Assembly: GCF_003944705.1 (NCBI RefSeq)
Contig: NZ_RWIS01000021.1
Coordinates: forward strand, 1 to 43,805
Source: Hymenobacter metallilatus
GTDB lineage: Bacteria > Bacteroidota > Bacteroidia > Cytophagales > Hymenobacteraceae
Length of the DNA stretch: 43,805 bases
Reading direction: 5' to 3'
The position numbers were made by a program, and so were the translations under genes. The notes below the pieces were generated by a model, which saw only the letters and a list, made by a program, of their open reading frames with translations, did no database searches and was not told the DNA's origin. Shown piece by piece: positions 40,511 through 43,805 of this stretch. Numbering within the stretch: position 1 is the first letter of the stretch; each line of letters begins with the position of its first letter.

Positions 40511-43500
40511 CTATGCTACATATATTCCTTCGCGCGTCTTCCTGAGCAACGCTAGTGCAGTGAGGGTATCCAACAGCGGGCGTACCTTCTCGGGCTTCGT
40601 TCGCCGGAATCGCTTGGCGATTTGCGCCGGATCGACCGGCTGCCCCGCTTGTTGAACCATCGCCCACACGGCTTGCATTTGTTCGGCTAACTCGGCCGGC
40701 CAAGGCTGCATGTCCGTGACGGCGGTTGTAGCATCCGTTGCCGTAATGGTCGGTAACGACAGTGCCGATTGCTGCAGCTCAGGAGCCTGGTAGGCAGGGC
40801 GCAGGTAACGTACGTGGCCAGCCTGCTCCTCTCGGGCCCGTTCGTGGTTGAGTCGCACCAAGCGGGTGAGGATGTCGGCATCGGGTAGGTCGGTGGGCCA
40901 GCCATAAGCGGCAGCAACGGCGGCATCCAGCTGCTGGTGCAGGCTCAGGACGACGGAGGCCAGGCCCTGCTGGTTGATGGTTTGCTCCTTGGCCGTGGTG
41001 AGGGGCTGGCCGGCACGCAACTTCTCCACCACGTTGTAGAGGTCGGTGAGGGTGAGGGCGGGGTACTGGGCCTGCTGGCGCTTGCGGTGGGCGTCGAGCT
41101 GTTCAGCCAGCTCTCGGATGCGCACCTGCTGCTCCGCCGTGGCCGCCGGGAAGGGGAACGGGTCGAAACAGCGAGTCTTATCATACACCGGATCGTTACC
41201 AACGCCCATACGCCCACCTGCCGCTAATGCCCAAAGTATGTGTATACGGCTGGATAACACACCTAAATAATGAGCATCATCCAATGCAACAGCTATCAAT
41301 TTATCATCCGGAATTATTGATGCATCTAAGAATATAAACACGCAGTGCTTTGATGTTTGAACTGTGGCTACGTAACGTGACAGCCCTACGAGAGCCGGAC
41401 GAAAATCAACTCTGCCTCGAGCATGTAGCCACCAATTCTCTTTTATGCTTTTATCCTTGTTCACGTCCCGGTCAGGCTTTACCGTTTCAAGCAAATGCTG
41501 ATAAATCTGAGGAAATTCGTCCAAGAGCCTCTGCTGAGTCATTCCGAAAGTATCTATGACCCAGACACCTCTTGATTTTGACATTACGTCTTTACCATTC
41601 AGAAATGGACGTATGACTGAACGGGAACTATCGATTGTACCCAATCCAAATGACTGAGCTTGTTCGACTGTTATAAGAAAGCCTGCTCCGTGAGGTATAA
41701 CACCACGACTACTGATCCTTTCATTCGCTTTCAAAGGTTTCGTCCCTGTTAAATCAGCCCCTAATGATAGATCAGAGTTGATATCCCCTTGCTGCTCAAT
41801 CAATGTTACATTATGTGAATCCTCGCCTTCTATAACTAATTCGTTCACAACCAGAGCAAGTGTACCAGGAGCTTTGCCGGGCTGCGCCACTGTCATGGCT
41901 ACCCGTACGGCCGCCCCTTCTGCGGCATCGACCCATGGATGGTCAGGAATGGCAAATGATAGAGAAATCGGATTGTAATTCGCTTCCATGTGCCGCTGCA
42001 ACACCCGGCGGTTAAATGTTTGGGTGAGGGAATTTGTCGTGATAAAACCAAACCGCTCTGTTTTGCTGCTCCGTAATGCTTCAGCAGCGTTGTCCCACCA
42101 GTACATTACTAAATCAGCTGAATCGGGCACCTTGCCTTTATAAGCTTTGCGGAGGGCATCGACGTATCCGTCCCCTAACAAATCCCGCATCCGTTTATTC
42201 CCCACAAATGGCGGATTGCCCACAATGAAATCGGCCTGAGGCCACTCGGCAGGCTGAGGATTGGGGTAATCGAGTACAGGCGTGCGGGCGGTTTCATCGG
42301 GCACAGGCTGGCCAGTAGCTGGGTGTAACTTGGTGGTACCGTCCCAGCGCGTTACCGGCTGCCCCAGGGCGTCTAGACGGGGCACGGGCGGGTCATGCTG
42401 CAAAGCCGCATCCTGCTGACGAATGTTCTGGTACTCATCCAGCAATGGCTCGCGTAACTCACTCAAGCCGTAGGTGCGGATATGCCACTGCAGGTACCCA
42501 ATACGTAGCACTACGTCCGCCACCGTTGCCGCACGTGGATTGAGCTCCAGTCCCAGGAACTGTTGTGGGCCCACGGTGGTGCCGCCGCCCAGATCAAGCA
42601 GGCCCGTGTGCCCATAGCTGTTGATGGCGGTCAGTACTTCCCCCTCCAATCGTTTGAGGTGCTCCAGCGTCACATAAAGGAAGTTACCCGACCCGCAGGC
42701 TGGATCCAGAATGCGCAGGCTCGTCAGTCGTTTGTGGAAGCGCACGAGCTCGGCCCGGGCCTCTTTGGGCTTCTCATCTTCCAGGCGCCGGGCACTCGCA
42801 GCCTGTGCCGCGGCCCACTCGCGCCGTAACGGGTCCAGCACGGTCGGCAGGATCAGCCGCTCCACGTAGCGCCGGGGCGTATAATGGGCACCTAGCCGGT
42901 GGCGTTCCTTGGGGTCGAGTGCCCGCTCCAGCAACGTACCGAAGATGGCCGGCTCGACTTCCGTCCAATCGGCTTCGGCTGCCTTCAATAACAATTCAAT
43001 CTGCGCGGCCGTGAGCGGCAGGGCCGTCGCGTCGTGGAAGAGCTTGCCGTTGAAGCGCGGTACCCGGGCTTTGAGCTCGGTGGAGAAGCCACCGGTATCC
43101 ATCTTGTGCCAGAGGCTCTGCAGCGCATCCGGTAGGTGTTGCCGCAACTCAGGTGTAGCGTACTGCTGCAGCAGGCCGGTGAAGGAGGCCTTCGGGATCA
43201 AACCCACGTCCTCGCTAAACATGGTAAACAGGCAGCGCATGAGAAACTGCGCGACCAAGTCGGGCGAGTTGCCAGCACGTTCGAGCTGAGAAGAGACACC
43301 GGCCAGGTAGCCGGCCAGCTCCCGGGTCACGCGGGCGGCCCGGCGACTGGGGTCCAGCTGCTGCGGGTCTAGGAAGATCTGACGCAGCAGTTCTCGGTTA
43401 CTTTCCTCGGCCAGAGCCGGCAGCAACAAGCGGAAGCTGCTCTGGTCGGGGAAGGGAATGAACGAGTCCCCGACGCCCACGAAGTTGCTGTAGATGTCGA

Positions 43501-43805
43501 TGCAGTAGCCGACATCAACGACCAGGATGAAGAGGGGGCGGGGTTCGTCGGCCGGCAGAGCGCGGACGTAGTTAAGGGCCTGCTGGCGGGCGGTCTGCAT
43601 GACCTGCTCCCATTTGGCCGTGCCGCGGGTGGCGTGTCCAGAACGGCGTTTTTCGGGGCTTAGACCCAGCTCACGCCTTTCGTCAAAATGAGTGCTCCCG
43701 TGCTCCCGTGCTCCCGTGCTCCCGTGCTCCCGTGCTCCCGTGCTCCCGTGCTCCCGTGCTCCCGTGCTCCCGTGCTCCCGTGCTCCCGTGCTCCCGTGCT
43801 CCCGT
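40511..43805 (-). CDS. MmeI-like Type IIG/IIL restriction-modification enzyme, methyltransferase and recognition part
   Basis: Main body of the gene whose 5' end is at 419-1. An ATG at 43600 opens 1,029 residues, but the frame is open further upstream without a stop through EQVM, GTAKW, GHATR, SPEKRR and DERRELGL into the octamer array, so the ATG is internal. Features counted from that Met: helical spacer (1-230); HYTPRRYVERLILP motif X (about 239-252); SAM motif I ILDPACGSGNF (297-307); catalytic motif IV GNPPFVGNK (461-469), N6-adenine type; target-recognition region (about 600-850); C-terminal winged-helix-like tail ending in TREGIYVA. MmeI-type enzymes cut and methylate with one polypeptide. 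The contig's 16 repeat units put this part out of frame with the nuclease, so as assembled it is OFF or expressed only by reinitiation. Confidence 0.88.
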   Translation of the reverse strand, partial: REHGSTGAREHGSTGAREHGSTGAREHGSTGAREHGSTHFDERRELGLSPEKRRSGHATRGTAKWEQVMQTARQQALNYVRALPADEPRPLFILVVDVGYCIDIYSNFVGVGDSFIPFPDQSSFRLLLPALAEESNRELLRQIFLDPQQLDPSRRAARVTRELAGYLAGVSSQLERAGNSPDLVAQFLMRCLFTMFSEDVGLIPKASFTGLLQQYATPELRQHLPDALQSLWHKMDTGGFSTELKARVPRFNGKLFHDATALPLTAAQIELLLKAAEADWTEVEPAIFGTLLERALDPKERHRLGAHYTPRRYVERLILPTVLDPLRREWAAAQAASARRLEDEKPKEARAELVRFHKRLTSLRILDPACGSGNFLYVTLEHLKRLEGEVLTAINSYGHTGLLDLGGGTTVGPQQFLGLELNPRAATVADVVLRIGYLQWHIRTYGLSELREPLLDEYQNIRQQDAALQHDPPVPRLDALGQPVTRWDGTTKLHPATGQPVPDETARTPVLDYPNPQPAEWPQADFIVGNPPFVGNKRMRDLLGDGYVDALRKAYKGKVPDSADLVMYWWDNAAEALRSSKTERFGFITTNSLTQTFNRRVLQRHMEANYNPISLSFAIPDHPWVDAAEGAAVRVAMTVAQPGKAPGTLALVVNELVIEGEDSHNVTLIEQQGDINSDLSLGADLTGTKPLKANERISSRGVIPHGAGFLITVEQAQSFGLGTIDSSRSVIRPFLNGKDVMSKSRGVWVIDTFGMTQQRLLDEFPQIYQHLLETVKPDRDVNKDKSIKENWWLHARGRVDFRPALVGLSRYVATVQTSKHCVFIFLDASIIPDDKLIAVALDDAHYLGVLSSRIHILWALAAGGRMGVGNDPVYDKTRCFDPFPFPAATAEQQVRIRELAEQLDAHRKRQQAQYPALTLTDLYNVVEKLRAGQPLTTAKEQTINQQGLASVVLSLHQQLDAAVAAAYGWPTDLPDADILTRLVRLNHERAREEQAGHVRYLRPAYQAPELQQSALSLPTITATDATTAVTDMQPWPAELAEQMQAVWAMVQQAGQPVDPAQIAKRFRRTKPEKVRPLLDTLTALALLRKTREGIYVA
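43679..43805. repeat. Terminal redundancy of a circular contig (copy 2)
   Basis: Second copy of the 127-base overlap with bases 1-127. It should be removed when the plasmid is closed; position 43678 is then followed by position 1. Confidence 0.9.

Noticed and set aside
43598..43600. ATG at 43600 as the true start of the restriction-modification gene
   Set aside because: The frame is open and family-like upstream (GHATRGTAKWEQV), so this Met is internal, although reinitiation there is possible.

Overview
The window is one complete circular plasmid of about 43,678 bp. The first 127 bases are repeated exactly as the last 127 (1-127 = 43679-43805), the usual signature of a circular contig from a k=127 assembly. 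Moderately GC-rich genes, rare Shine-Dalgarno sequences, and the types of small lipoproteins, KilA-N and replication genes suggest a Bacteroidota host, most likely Hymenobacter or a close relative (inference; no rRNA or tRNA gene is present to prove it).

Layout. (1) A restriction-modification gene of the MmeI-like type spans the contig junction (419 down through 1, then on from 43678 down to 40511, minus strand). Its PD-ExK nuclease domain is separated from its N6-adenine methyltransferase domain by an octanucleotide array, (CGGGAGCA)n. All three frames of the array are open, but only copy numbers divisible by three join nuclease to methyltransferase. The 16 copies assembled are out of frame. 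This looks like a phase-variable restriction switch that linear gene calling misses. (2) 0.8-6.0 kb: small accessory genes (a STAS-like protein, a methyltransferase, a PD-(D/E)XK nuclease, two very small proteins). (3) 6.4-13.2 kb: a second DNA-modification island of lower GC: a C5-cytosine methyltransferase, a 981-residue protein with two GHKL ATPase domains (MORC/Hsp90-like N-terminus, histidine-kinase-like C-terminus), a receiver-domain protein, a small unknown protein, and a convergent vsr. (4) 13.3-29.8 kb: a phage module: CI/LexA-type repressor with a 19-bp palindromic operator, Cro-like protein, KilA-N protein, replication organiser, primase-helicase, small and large terminase, and a 1,327-residue tape measure protein. 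Portal, capsid, other tail and lysis genes are absent. (5) 30-35.4 kb: serine resolvase with a 38-bp dyad, lipoproteins, a ParA/ribbon-helix-helix partition operon with repeated operators, and an 823-bp mini-transposon with 38-bp Tn3-type ends and a perfect 5-bp target duplication. (6) 35.6-40.5 kb: Fic AMP-transferase with a small partner, a Rep_3-type initiator with 21-bp iterons, a candidate origin, and a MobV relaxase.

Together this reads as a mobilisable iteron plasmid fused to a decayed or satellite-like phage genome, carrying two restriction/modification-type defence loci. The points most worth following up are the octamer-switched MmeI-like enzyme, the two-GHKL/receiver/Dcm/Vsr island, and the terminase-plus-tape-measure module without a capsid.
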